Below are positions 1-7,630 of a stretch of DNA of 64,000 bases, piece after piece (within the stretch, counting starts at the first letter, position 1; the number at the start of each line of letters is the position of its first letter). This stretch comes from JBJGXI01 sp045635475. GTDB taxonomy: Bacteria > Bacillota > Bacilli > Bacillales > Amphibacillaceae. The stretch is taken from contig NZ_JBJGXI010000020.1 in the NCBI RefSeq assembly GCF_045635475.1, positions 1 to 64,000 of the forward strand. The letters are read 5' to 3'. The notes beneath the pieces are model-generated. The model did no database searches and was not told the origin of the DNA. It worked only from the letters and a program-made list of their open reading frames with translations. The position numbers and the translations under genes are program-made.

Positions 1-310
1 TGTGTTTCTTTCAACGACAACTTTAATATCTTATCAAATCATCAACTCATTGTCAATAATTTTTTTATTCTTATTCGTTCGCCTCTCAAAAGCGACTTTA
101 TTAATATATCATTTCGCAAGAACAGTGTCAACAACTTTTTTTGTTATGATGTGTTTCTTGTGAAGCGACGTTTATTAATATACCACGCTGCATCATGGAA
201 TGCAATAGCGTTTTACAATCCAAAATTATCCTCTTAAGATGCGTGCCTATTTCCTCTATATTATATTTAGCTATTCGCCCAGTGTGACACATTTTTAATA
301 ATTAGTTCCT
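1..310. repeat. Intergenic left edge with degenerate AT-rich repeats
   Basis: No gene is supported. The stretch carries diverged copies of a short unit: GCGACTTTATTAATATATCA near 92-111 and GCGACGTTTATTAATATACC near 163-182, each preceded by a TGTGTTTCTT-like or CTCAAAAGC-like lead-in. A related TGTCAATAATTTTTTT / TGTCAACAACTTTTTT pair lies near 51-66 and 126-141. The copies are too diverged to be a CRISPR array and no tRNA or rRNA fold is evident. It may be decayed spacer next to a locus beyond the window. Confidence 0.4.
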
Positions 311-607
311 TTACATTTGGTAATCAGCAAGACTAACCCGATTATTATCAAATTCGATACCTTCACCTTCCAAGTTCCATCTTTGAATTCTCGCCACCTC
401 TTCATCAGCGATACTAATCTCCCCATTCCTATTCACAACCCGATGCCATGGCAATTGATACTTATCACTCAAGGAATGCAAGATCCTGACTACTTGCCTT
501 GCCGCTCTTGGACTACCAGCCAGCTTTGCAATTTGACCATACGTCATTACTTTCCCCACTGGAATTCCCTTAATAATCACTAGTACATGTTTAGTAAACT
601 CTTCCAT
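311..607 (-). CDS. Alkyltransferase-like protein (ATL, MGMT fold without the acceptor cysteine)
   Basis: This 98-aa protein is the DNA-binding half of the O6-alkylguanine alkyltransferase fold. The helix-turn-helix region with the arginine finger (A-A-R-Q-V, R37) is intact. The active-site motif reads P53-W-H-R-V instead of P-C-H-R-V. Tryptophan in place of the acceptor cysteine is the hallmark of ATL proteins (Atl1/YbaZ group), which bind O6-alkylguanine lesions and hand them to nucleotide excision repair rather than reversing them. It starts 15 bp after the APH-like kinase gene and is probably co-transcribed with it. The family call is firm; the in vivo role is inferred from family members. 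Confidence 0.88.
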   Translation of the reverse strand: MEEFTKHVLVIIKGIPVGKVMTYGQIAKLAGSPRAARQVVRILHSLSDKYQLPWHRVVNRNGEISIADEEVARIQRWNLEGEGIEFDNNRVSLADYQM

Positions 608-622
608 GATACTTCCTCCTGT

Positions 623-1612
623 TCAACGAAATTCAACAATTGACTGATTCTGTTCGATTCTATCACGTAGTTCACTAAGCAACTCCAGTACCTTGTCACT
701 CCTCTCTGTTTTATCAATCTTTTTATGTAGAACAGTATATAATGTAACATCGCGCAATCGTAAGAAATACGGTAAATGTATTTCCCAATCAGCAGGTGCC
801 TGATTTGCTTCTTTATAGCCATCCATAAACGCAGTTAAAAACTTTGCTGCAAATTGATTCCGCTTTTCCTGATCCGTAGCAGCATGTTTGGCCATCACTG
901 TGTAATATACTGGTATGGCGATATCTGAAACAAACCACATATAGCAGCTATCATCAAAATCAAATATATGAATGTTCGTCCCATCATAAAAGAAATTCCC
1001 AGAATGAACATCATTATGGATAAGTCCATAATTTTCTTTCGTTATTGGCAACTTTTTTATTTGATTAATAAGATCTTTCGCGTTTGCAATTACTTTATCC
1101 TCATATACTGGTATATATCGTTCAACAAATAATAACTCGTCTTGCTCCCATGTTTTTCTGTTAAGATCTGGTGCTAATTGGAAATCCTTTGTAGCAGCGT
1201 GCATTTGACCAATGCTATTACCCCAAGCACGGAATAAAGACGTATTAAATTGTTCACTATCTATTTTAACAGGCGATCCTTTTACTTTATCGAATAGACT
1301 TGCATAGAAATAAGATTGGTCTTCAGCCTGAACGGTCTCAACAAACCTTCCATCCTTCGAGGCATAAATACGTGGTACTTGTAAGTCACTATTGAAAAGA
1401 TGGGTGACCCAATTCATCTCTGCCAACAATTCAACATGATTTCGATGCGAACTATGCGTTAATCGTAAAATATATGACTTTCCTTTTTTATATACTTCGT
1501 ACACATAATTTTCAAAATCACCAAGCAACGTATAATTATCTTCAAGTTCAAAACGATTCCAAGTTTCTTTTTTAATTGCTTCCGTTAACACGCTTGCTAC
1601 GGATTTTTCCAT
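623..1612 (-). CDS. APH-fold phosphotransferase (COG2334-like)
   Basis: A 329-aa soluble kinase of the aminoglycoside phosphotransferase/choline kinase fold. The catalytic loop HNDVHSGN (Brenner-type HxDxxxxN) and the metal-binding IFDFDDS motif follow in the C-terminal half. The overall look is that of RdoA/SrkA/homoserine-kinase-type proteins, so the substrate cannot be read from sequence. The reading frame opens earlier (1636), but AAAGGGGA lies 7 nt before the ATG at 1612, so the start was moved there. Upstream lies a promoter, three tiny ORFs and a terminator-like hairpin, which may form its regulated leader. Antibiotic phosphorylation is possible but unproven. Confidence 0.75.
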   Translation of the reverse strand: MEKSVASVLTEAIKKETWNRFELEDNYTLLGDFENYVYEVYKKGKSYILRLTHSSHRNHVELLAEMNWVTHLFNSDLQVPRIYASKDGRFVETVQAEDQSYFYASLFDKVKGSPVKIDSEQFNTSLFRAWGNSIGQMHAATKDFQLAPDLNRKTWEQDELLFVERYIPVYEDKVIANAKDLINQIKKLPITKENYGLIHNDVHSGNFFYDGTNIHIFDFDDSCYMWFVSDIAIPVYYTVMAKHAATDQEKRNQFAAKFLTAFMDGYKEANQAPADWEIHLPYFLRLRDVTLYTVLHKKIDKTERSDKVLELLSELRDRIEQNQSIVEFR

Positions 1613-1765
1613 ATTTATTCCCCTTTCACTGATCACGTATCATAATTATATATAGAAGAAACATGATTACAGAATATATTTGCTATTGATTACCAATTGC
1701 TTATATTCTCGATTAATTATAGAAATATTTTATCATCAAATACCAGAATTAGCTCCAAACAAAAG

Positions 1766-1794
1766 CCTCTTCGGACAAGTATGTCTAAAGAGGT
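1766..1794 (-). terminator. Imperfect terminator hairpin in the leader of the kinase gene
   Basis: On the minus strand CCTCTTTAGACA pairs with TGTCCGAAGAGG (6 bp, one mismatch, one wobble, 4 bp) around a TACT loop, followed by CTTTTGTTT. It lies between the tiny ORFs (1797-2022) and the kinase start at 1612. It could either end a short transcript or act as an attenuator. Stem imperfections lower confidence. Confidence 0.5.
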
Positions 1795-1796
1795 TA

Positions 1797-1829
1797 TCAA
1801 GCAAATGTCGTATTTAATTGTAGTATCAT
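1797..1829 (-). CDS. 10-aa micro-ORF with strong ribosome site
   Basis: The reading frame encodes MILQLNTTFA. It is preceded by CTGGAGGAG 5 nt before the ATG, close to the anti-Shine-Dalgarno consensus and better than many full-length genes here. It is the third tiny ORF of the same putative transcript and stops just before the hairpin at 1766-1794, where a translating or stalled ribosome could alter folding. No homologue is recognised. It could be chance, but its ribosome site and position argue for translation. Confidence 0.4.
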   Translation of the reverse strand: MILQLNTTFA

Positions 1830-1872
1830 TTATACTCCTCCAGTTTCTTCATCTATAACGCAACATTTCTAT

Positions 1873-1926
1873 TTATTTTAGTCTACGATCATTAATTAAC
1901 TGTTGAAGTTCAAAGTTATTCATCAT
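1873..1926 (-). CDS. 17-aa micro-ORF B, paralogous to micro-ORF A
   Basis: Encodes MMNNFELQQLINDRRLK. The ribosome site GAAGGTG lies 6 nt before the first ATG; the second ATG is an alternative start. It matches the neighbouring upstream 17-aa ORF position by position: M-[MF]-N-[NE]-[FY]-E-[LI]-Q-Q-[LI]-[IV]-x-[DE]-R-R. Tandem duplication with conserved length and chemistry argues for selection at the peptide level. No transmembrane segment or signal peptide is present; the peptide is amphipathic with a basic C-terminus. Function unknown: leader peptide or free micropeptide. Confidence 0.55.
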   Translation of the reverse strand: MMNNFELQQLINDRRLK

Positions 1927-1968
1927 ACTATTCACCTTCTTTCTATTTATAACAGATCTTAACTTCAG

Positions 1969-2022
1969 TTACCTGGGACGGCGCTCACTTACAATTTGTT
2001 GTATTTCATACTCGTTAAACAT
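1969..2022 (-). CDS. 17-aa micro-ORF A
   Basis: Encodes MFNEYEIQQIVSERRPR, behind AAAAGGGAG and 9 nt of spacing, and about 26 nt downstream of the predicted transcription start. It is the first ORF of a short transcript with micro-ORF B (1873-1926) and a 10-aa ORF (1797-1829). The QQIVSERR core also resembles QGVVSERD in a micro-ORF of the bmrCD leader at 41869-41928. No known family is recognised. Its role as a regulatory leader for the kinase gene at 623-1612 is inference. Confidence 0.6.
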   Translation of the reverse strand: MFNEYEIQQIVSERRPR

Positions 2023-2054
2023 CTTTATCAACTCCCTTTTTCTTTGTTAATTTT

Positions 2055-2083
2055 ATTATAGGGAAGATTTAAGATTTTCTTAA
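2055..2083 (-). promoter_or_regulatory. Sigma-A promoter of the micro-ORF transcript
   Basis: Minus strand reads TTAAGA (2078-2083), 17-nt spacer, TATAAT (2055-2060, perfect -10). The -35 sits in a small palindrome TTAAGAAAATCTTAA that might be an operator. Micro-ORF A begins about 26 nt downstream of the expected start. Confidence 0.65.
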
Positions 2084-2200
2084 CGGCAGTTAGAATGAAC
2101 TTCTATCAGACTACAGGCTGATTTACTTCTCAGACTCCTTAGACTTAAATCGAATGAAACACAAAGTATTAGGAAAGATAAAGGTTAGGAGGGATTAGAC

Positions 2201-2899
2201 ATGGAGGTATCTGAACTCAGCTTGAGGATAGCTATTTCTTTTATTGTTTTATTAGCATTAACAAGAGTGATGGGTAGAAAAGAATTGAGTCAAATGACCT
2301 TCTTTAATTTTGTCTCAGGCATTGCGATCGGTTCGATTGCAGCAAGTCTAGCTGTCATTCAAGACTTAAGTATTCGAAACGGAATTATAGCATTAGTTGG
2401 CTGGGCTGCATTTACACTAGTGACGGGGCTGATCGATATTAAATCAAAATCCGCACGCACCGTACTTGAAGGGCAGCCGCTAATTTTAATTAAAAATGGT
2501 CAAGTGATGGAGGATGTGCTAAGAAAAGCACGCTTAGACATGGATGCTTTGAATGCGATATTAAGAAAAAAATATGTTTTCTCTATTTCGGATGTCCAAT
2601 ATGCCATTTTCGAAACAGATGGTAAAATATCCGTCATGAAAAAAGATTACAAGCAGAGTATTACGAAGGCAGATATGAACATTGAAGCAAAACCAAATAT
2701 AATCTTTGATATCCCTACTACAGTAGTATCAGATGGTAAGATGGACAAAAAAAATCTCGATAAACTAAACCGTGATGAAAAATGGTTAGAAGTGCAATTA
2801 GCACAATATGGGGTAACTTCGATTGAAGATGTATTTTTTGCACAGGTACAAACGGACGGAACGTTATATGTAGATCAGAGAAATGATGTAGTCCATTAA
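2201..2899 (+). CDS. DUF421 / YetF-family membrane protein
   Basis: A 232-aa protein with about three N-terminal transmembrane helices (residues 5-80) and a cytoplasmic C-terminal domain. The stretch LEGQPLILIKNGQ...LDALNAILRKK and the following FETDGKISVMKK are typical of the DUF421 domain of YetF/YkjA/YrbG proteins of Bacillus. YetF has been linked to spore germination complexes in Bacillus, but no role can be assigned here. GGAGGG lies 8 nt before the ATG. It converges on alaX, with a shared terminator between them. Confidence 0.85.
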   Translation: MEVSELSLRIAISFIVLLALTRVMGRKELSQMTFFNFVSGIAIGSIAASLAVIQDLSIRNGIIALVGWAAFTLVTGLIDIKSKSARTVLEGQPLILIKNGQVMEDVLRKARLDMDALNAILRKKYVFSISDVQYAIFETDGKISVMKKDYKQSITKADMNIEAKPNIIFDIPTTVVSDGKMDKKNLDKLNRDEKWLEVQLAQYGVTSIEDVFFAQVQTDGTLYVDQRNDVVH

Positions 2900-2902
2900 T
2901 GA

Positions 2903-2940
2903 AAAGAAGTGATGCGCTATTGCACCACTTCTTTAATTTT
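2903..2940 (+). terminator. Terminator between yetF-like gene and alaX
   Basis: AAAGAAGTG (2903-2911) pairs with CACTTCTTT (2926-2934), followed by AATTTTTT on the plus strand. It overlaps the 3' end of the convergent gene, so it mainly serves the plus strand gene. Confidence 0.75.
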
Positions 2941-4107
2941 TTCTAATAACTGTTCAGCTGATATAATCGCTTCTCCGCCTCCTTGTGCTAAGCTATGACT
3001 TCCTCCTCCCTTTCCATTGATAATCGGAAGTATGTTTCCAAGCAGTTTTTTCATACTGATGTGTGTTACTGCAGTTCCGCGCCCAAATACGACTTGTAAT
3101 TTGTCGCCATTTTGGCTAACGAGTATAACAACACCATCTTCTATATGAGCTATAAGTTTGCGCGTTAGAGTTTGCATATCCTTCATCGAATAACCCATAA
3201 ATGCTTTTGCAACTACAGAATGGTTATTCGCCTGATAAAGTATATCGTTCGCTTGTAAATCAAGCACTGTCGCTTCTGTTTCGGACAATGCTTTTTCAGT
3301 ATCCTTTTGCTTAGCTAATAGTGCATCAACGGCAGGAGCCAATTCATTTTCCGGTGCACGTAACTTGTGGTTTAACGTTTGTATGACCCGGTGCTTTTGA
3401 GCAAGTTGCGCTAGCACTCGACGACCACATACAAAGTGAACCCTTACTTGCTTCCGTTGTTTCTCCCACCCTAGAATCTTAATCGACATTATTTGTCCAG
3501 TTGAGTTGGGATGTGTACCACCACAACCGTTATAATCAAACTCTGGAATAATAACTAAACGGATATTTTCGTCTACGGAAAGATTTTTCCTTAAACGATA
3601 ATTTTTCACTTCTTCTGGTGTAACCCATACAGTTTCTATCGGCCGGTTTTCTAAAATAATTCGATTACATATCTCTTCTATCTTGGTAAGCTCATACTCA
3701 GATACTTGTCCTGTCTCTAAATCAATTGTACAAATCTCACTACCTAGATGAAAGCTAACCGTTTTATATCCAAGTATATCTTCAAACGTAGCAGACAATA
3801 TATGCTGACCTGCGTGTTGCTGCATGTGGTCAAAGCGGCGTTGCCAATCCAGCATACCTGTTACCTCGGATTCATAGAACAACGGCTCTTTTAAATAGTG
3901 TCTAATTTGCCCATCAATCATTTCGACATCCAAGACAGGGTACCCATTTAATGTTCCTGTATCATACGGTTGTCCTCCTCCCGTTGGATAGAATGCAGTT
4001 TGGTCGAGCGAAACATAATATCTACCTTCCTGATCCTTTCCTTGTTTTATAACTTTTGCTTTGAACTGTTTCTGATAAGCATCTTGATAATATAATTTAT
4101 TTTCCAA
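2917..4107 (-). CDS. alaX: Alanyl-tRNA editing protein AlaX-L
   Basis: A free-standing editing enzyme related to the AlaRS editing domain that hydrolyses mischarged tRNA-Ala. At 396 aa it is the long form. GGGQP (43-47) lines the editing pocket; zinc ligands are H98 and H102 (HAGQH) and C195/H199 (CGGTH). The C-terminal 120 residues, including GKGGGSHSLAQGGG, form a DHHA1-type domain as in AlaRS. The start is TTG at 4107, behind AAAGGAG with 9 nt spacing; no ATG fits. Monocistronic, convergent with the YetF-like gene. The family assignment is secure. Confidence 0.93.
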   Translation of the reverse strand: MENKLYYQDAYQKQFKAKVIKQGKDQEGRYYVSLDQTAFYPTGGGQPYDTGTLNGYPVLDVEMIDGQIRHYLKEPLFYESEVTGMLDWQRRFDHMQQHAGQHILSATFEDILGYKTVSFHLGSEICTIDLETGQVSEYELTKIEEICNRIILENRPIETVWVTPEEVKNYRLRKNLSVDENIRLVIIPEFDYNGCGGTHPNSTGQIMSIKILGWEKQRKQVRVHFVCGRRVLAQLAQKHRVIQTLNHKLRAPENELAPAVDALLAKQKDTEKALSETEATVLDLQANDILYQANNHSVVAKAFMGYSMKDMQTLTRKLIAHIEDGVVILVSQNGDKLQVVFGRGTAVTHISMKKLLGNILPIINGKGGGSHSLAQGGGEAIISAEQLLEKIKEVVQ

Positions 4108-4221
4108 GAATAACTACTCCTTTACCAATAAAAAAGCTTTCTACCGCCTTTATATTCTGTGATAATATAGACGCAACGTTTCTATCTAGTATAAAGGAAG
4201 ATTCATGTAAAGATAAATTAA

Positions 4222-4335
4222 AGCGTTACAGAAGTTGATTTAGATAATGGTCACCATGCCTCTAGAACGGGCCCTAATTTATACATTTTCTTAGCAGAAG
4301 AAGATGGAACATGGATAAACAAGGCATTATCATAA
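4222..4335 (+). pseudogene. Possible gene remnant, about 37 codons
   Basis: Within the 327-bp gap before the Cys-rich gene, one plus-strand frame reads EVDLDNGHHASRTGPNLYIF and ends ...TWINKALS before a stop at 4336. The composition is protein-like and unlike the flanking AT-rich spacer. It has no start codon, no ribosome site, and an in-frame stop just upstream. I read it as the 3' end of a decayed gene. The family is not recognised; chance is possible. Confidence 0.3.
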
Positions 4336-4434
4336 ATTTTAAATTAATTGGCGAATTAAATGGTGTATTCACTACTCCCAAAACATAATATTAATCATAG
4401 GATAGCAGTGATAGGAATCAGGGAGGTATAACTA

Positions 4435-4803
4435 ATGCATTATCAAACTGTTTTTTTTCAAACACCATATGAGGGAAAGCCAATTCATTCATCGGATCTT
4501 TTAAATACCATTCACCACTGTGCTATATCATGCAACCATATGACAACAATGCTATACAAAAAGCAGGATCTATTTGGTAGAGGTGAGCAGTTAAGTAATT
4601 TACAAGATTGCGCCGAAATTTGCGGACTAATGGTCAATTATTTGGCTCTTTCGAGTAAATTTTCAAAAGTATTTTCAAGTGTGTGTGCTTCAGTATGTGA
4701 AGTATGTGGAAGTACTTGCATGCAATTTCCTGATCAAGCATCACAGCAATGTGGTCAAACTTGTTTAATTTGCGCCAAAGCATGTCAACAGTTAACTGCT
4801 TAA
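4435..4803 (+). CDS. Cys-rich four-helix-bundle metal-binding protein (DUF326/YhjQ-like)
   Basis: A 122-aa protein rich in helix-spaced cysteines: CAISC, CAEIC, CASVCEVCGSTC and CGQTCLICAKAC. This Cys periodicity along a four-helix bundle matches the DUF326 family (Bacillus YhjQ, cytosolic copper storage protein Csp3 relatives), whose cysteines point into the bundle to hold many Cu(I) ions. No signal peptide, so cytosolic storage is expected. GGGAGG precedes the ATG by 8 nt. No copper regulator or pump is adjacent; the CsoR-family gene at 28450 has sulfur-sensor rather than copper-sensor residues. Metal identity is inferred. Confidence 0.8.
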   Translation: MHYQTVFFQTPYEGKPIHSSDLLNTIHHCAISCNHMTTMLYKKQDLFGRGEQLSNLQDCAEICGLMVNYLALSSKFSKVFSSVCASVCEVCGSTCMQFPDQASQQCGQTCLICAKACQQLTA

Positions 4804-4818
4804 CATTTAAAATATTAC

Positions 4819-4848
4819 AGCTTATCTCAAAGGGATAAGCTTTTTTAC
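4819..4848 (+). terminator. Intrinsic terminator after Cys-rich gene
   Basis: AGCTTATC (4819-4826) pairs with GATAAGCT (4834-4841), followed by TTTTTT. It lies 15 nt after the stop codon. Confidence 0.85.
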
Positions 4849-4903
4849 TTTTTTGCTCTTATGATATTCTTACATTAAGTAATATTTAGAGAGGAAGAAT
4901 CAA

Positions 4904-5650
4904 ATGAAAAATTCTCAAGTCGTAATCGTCACTGGTGGCGGAAACGGAATTGGAAAGCAAGTAGCCGTATCGTATGCCGAAGCAGGCTATAGTGTAATCA
5001 TTACTGATGTGGACGAGATTAGTGCAGAACAAACGGTAAATGAAATTAATGCAAAAAATGGACAAGTAGTTTTTGTACATGCTGATTTACGGAAACCAGA
5101 AGATATCAAACACTTATTCAAACAAACCATCTCTGAATTTGGCAGCATAGATATCCTGATTAATAATGCTGGTGTTTCCAGATTTAAATCCGTATATGAG
5201 CTTACCGTCGAAGAATGGGATGATGTGATCAACACAAATTTACGAGGAACGTTCCTTTGCGCACAAGAAGCAGCTAGATACATGCGCACAAATGTTCATG
5301 GTGGTTCAATTGTAAATATTGCATCGACCCGAGCCTTTATGTCTGAAAAAGATTCAGAGGCCTACGCGGCGACTAAAGGCGGAATTGTTGCATTAACCCA
5401 TGCTCTTGCACTTTCCTTAGGTGATGATCAGATTACAGTTAATTCGATTAGTCCTGGCTGGATTCAAACGAATGACTATGACAAGCTATCAGAAGCTGAC
5501 CATAAACAACACCCGTCACAACGAGTTGGAAAACCATTAGACATTGCTAGAGCATGCCTGTTCTTAACTGATCTAGAGAACGATTTCATCACCGGCGAAA
5601 ATATTATTATCGATGGCGGTATGATTCGAAAAATGATTTATGGTGAATAA
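4904..5650 (+). CDS. Short-chain dehydrogenase/reductase (SDR)
   Basis: A 248-aa classical SDR. The nucleotide-binding motif TGGGNGIG spans 10-17, NNAG 87-90, and the catalytic triad is S141, Y154, K158 (YAATK). D35-x-D near the end of strand 2 favours NAD(H) over NADP(H). The C-terminus carries the usual ITGENIIIDGGM segment. Substrate unknown; annotation pipelines would give glucose 1-dehydrogenase-like or 3-oxoacyl-reductase-like names on similarity alone. GAGGAAG precedes the ATG. Monocistronic, convergent with the GNAT gene. Confidence 0.88.
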   Translation: MKNSQVVIVTGGGNGIGKQVAVSYAEAGYSVIITDVDEISAEQTVNEINAKNGQVVFVHADLRKPEDIKHLFKQTISEFGSIDILINNAGVSRFKSVYELTVEEWDDVINTNLRGTFLCAQEAARYMRTNVHGGSIVNIASTRAFMSEKDSEAYAATKGGIVALTHALALSLGDDQITVNSISPGWIQTNDYDKLSEADHKQHPSQRVGKPLDIARACLFLTDLENDFITGENIIIDGGMIRKMIYGE

Positions 5651-5655
5651 AGTAT

Positions 5656-5694
5656 GAAAGATGAATGGTCGCTTTTGTGCGCCATTCATCTTTC
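5656..5694. terminator. Bidirectional hairpin between SDR and GNAT genes
   Basis: GAAAGATGAATGG (5656-5668) pairs perfectly over 13 bp with CCATTCATCTTTC (5682-5694). It sits exactly between two convergent stop codons and is A/T flanked on both sides, so it can serve both genes. Confidence 0.8.
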
Positions 5695-5696
5695 AT

Positions 5697-6152
5697 TTAG
5701 CGATTAGTCCGTATAGAATATATTTTCGTTTGCTCACCATTAAGATAGTAAGCATCATCAGTGTACTCCCAGCCATACTTTTCGTAATAATTTTCCAATT
5801 CCGAACAAAGATAAATATGTTCAAAGTCTTTTGATTCACGTATAGCATGAGAAAGAATCACAGCACCATAAGCCTTGCCCCTTAATGGTGGAACTACATA
5901 CAAACAAGCAAGCCACGGGAATAAATCCTGACGACTGATTAGATCATTTCTGAGCATAGCATAGGAACCCACAATCTCGTTATCGATTACTGCGATATAA
6001 AACCGCGGTAATCCATTTCGATTTTCAACTGCATGCACCATGCAATCACGGTAGAACTTATAATTATCGGAACTTCCCCAATGCCTCCAGAAAAACTTTA
6101 CCGCTTCATCAAAGAGATCTTTCCTTTCATTTACATGATGTATTTCAAGCAT
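5697..6152 (-). CDS. GNAT family N-acetyltransferase
   Basis: A 151-aa acetyl-CoA-dependent acyltransferase. The acetyl-CoA pocket motif appears as YVVPPLRGKAYGAVIL (V-x-P-x-x-R-G-x-x-x-G variant), preceded by the beta-bulge strand GSYAMLRND and followed by HIYLCSELENYYEKYGWEY, typical of GNAT motif B. The frame opens at 6176, but GGGGGGAG 5 nt before the ATG at 6152 decides the start. Substrate cannot be inferred. It is divergent from the phosphoesterase gene. Confidence 0.83.
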   Translation of the reverse strand: MLEIHHVNERKDLFDEAVKFFWRHWGSSDNYKFYRDCMVHAVENRNGLPRFYIAVIDNEIVGSYAMLRNDLISRQDLFPWLACLYVVPPLRGKAYGAVILSHAIRESKDFEHIYLCSELENYYEKYGWEYTDDAYYLNGEQTKIYSIRTNR

Positions 6153-6260
6153 CTTAGCTCCCCCCTCTAGAAACATTACTTGTCAATGATAATTTGTTGT
6201 TTTATTAATCTTATAGTACAATCACTGAAAATCCAATAAAAATTGCAGGATGTGGATACA

Positions 6261-6758
6261 TTGAAAATAGTCGTTACAGGCGATACACACATGCCAATGC
6301 GAGGAAAAAAACTACCTTCTAAGCTTATAGAGTCTTTAAGCAATGCAGATCTTATTTTGCATGTAGGTGATTGGAGCACAATTGAAGTTTATGATGAATT
6401 GACAAGATATGCTCCAGTTGAAGGAGTGGTAGGCAACGTAGATCAAGAAGAAATACAGAAAAGATTTGCACAAAAGAAAATCATCACCCTAGATAAGGTG
6501 AGAATTGGGTTAACCCACGGACACGGCAAAGGAAAAACTACTGAAAAACGAGCGATAGACATGTTTAAAGATGATGCTGTAGACATTGTTACTTTCGGAC
6601 ATTCGCATATACCTGTTCTACATCACTATAACGACCTTATCACCTTTAATCCCGGCTCCCCAACGGATAAACGACGACAGAACCAATATTCATTCGGAAT
6701 CATTCAGATTTCTGAAACAGTGGCAATTCAGCATGTTTATTATGACACAAAGGAATGA
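6261..6758 (+). CDS. YfcE/MJ0936-type metallophosphoesterase
   Basis: A small calcineurin-like phosphodiesterase of about 165 aa. All metal-binding motifs are visible in order: GDTH (D8, H10), GDW, GNVD, THGHGKG, GHSH, and the family C-terminal NPGSPTDKR. It should hydrolyse phosphodiesters with a di-metal centre (Mn or Ni in family members); the natural substrate is unknown. The frame is open from 6243 with no ATG; TTG at 6261 gives the family-typical MKIVVTGDTH start and has AGGA 10 nt upstream, so it was preferred. GTG at 6252 is an alternative. Confidence 0.85.
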   Translation: MKIVVTGDTHMPMRGKKLPSKLIESLSNADLILHVGDWSTIEVYDELTRYAPVEGVVGNVDQEEIQKRFAQKKIITLDKVRIGLTHGHGKGKTTEKRAIDMFKDDAVDIVTFGHSHIPVLHHYNDLITFNPGSPTDKRRQNQYSFGIIQISETVAIQHVYYDTKE

Positions 6759-6795
6759 ATTTACAGCGGCGTATTCTTCCTAAAGTTATGGTATG

Positions 6796-6832
6796 AGTCA
6801 CGATTGCAGTCATCGTGACTATACTCGTTTTT
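6796..6832 (+). terminator. Terminator after phosphoesterase gene
   Basis: AGTCACGAT (6796-6804) pairs with ATCGTGACT (6812-6820); a T-rich tract (CGTTTTT) follows at 6826-6832. Confidence 0.75.
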
Positions 6833-6953
6833 AAACTTTCAGATTTGCCATACCTAAGTGTGTTTTTTGTCGATATCGTGTATCTGTTCCCGACAAAATA
6901 ATAAGCAAGATTACCATAACACCCCATTAATACTTTTTTCCTATTGTACCACT

Positions 6954-7544
6954 TTATTGTCCTTCCGCTATTGGATGTTTGACATTCCATGTACATAGAC
7001 TTGTTGTTATCCCAACAAATAATACAGCTAATGCAGATAAAAAAAAGGTTTGCGAGGAAAAAAGATAGCCGCCTAGGATGATGACCATACCATCGATCAG
7101 CAATATAAGTAAACCAACATTAATACCTGACATATCGGAAACGAATTGTGCGATTAAATCGGTTCCGCCTGTACTCGTCTTAAAACGTAGCATGATGCCG
7201 ATCCCTAATCCAACTAAGATACCCCCAATAACAGCATTCAATGGGGCATCCAACTCAAACGAAATATGTTGAGCAAGTAGATCTATGGATAAAGAAGAAA
7301 CTAATAGTCCATGTAAGCTATTAAAAAAGTACGATTTGTAATAAAACCAGGCAATAATGAAAACAGGAATACTAATACATATAATCGTCAGCCCTGTTTC
7401 GATATCAAACAAATAGTGGACGATTAAACCTAAGCCAATCACACCACCATCTAAAATTTTAAATGGCGTAAAAAAACCATTAATCCCTATCGATATGAAT
7501 ATGCTACCTATTATAATAATTAATCCTCTACGAAGAAATTCCAT
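6954..7544 (-). CDS. YitT-family membrane protein, short form
   Basis: A 196-aa integral membrane protein with five to six hydrophobic helices. The N-terminal pattern GINGFFTPFKILDGGVIGLGLI and the repeated GIGIMLRFKTSTGGTDLIAQ are characteristic of the DUF161 part of YitT proteins. Typical YitT proteins are about 280 aa and end in a soluble DUF2179 domain; that domain is missing here, the frame ending right after the last helix with no obvious remnant downstream. It may be a natural short paralogue or a truncation. Function unknown in the family. Confidence 0.8.
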   Translation of the reverse strand: MEFLRRGLIIIIGSIFISIGINGFFTPFKILDGGVIGLGLIVHYLFDIETGLTIICISIPVFIIAWFYYKSYFFNSLHGLLVSSLSIDLLAQHISFELDAPLNAVIGGILVGLGIGIMLRFKTSTGGTDLIAQFVSDMSGINVGLLILLIDGMVIILGGYLFSSQTFFLSALAVLFVGITTSLCTWNVKHPIAEGQ

Positions 7545-7630
7545 CTAATACCACACCTTATGAAAGTACCCTTTTTATAATCTTATGCTTGTACTTTTAT
7601 AAAAATGGCATTGCACTAGGAATGAATAAT

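Noticed and set aside
1..200. Possible CRISPR-like or tandem repeat array at the left edge
   Set aside because: Units are diverged, irregularly spaced and without uniform spacers.
4435..4803. Ferredoxin annotation for the Cys-rich protein
   Set aside because: The cysteines are spread with helical periodicity instead of the C-x-x-C-x-x-C clusters of a ferredoxin; a four-helix metal-storage fold fits better.
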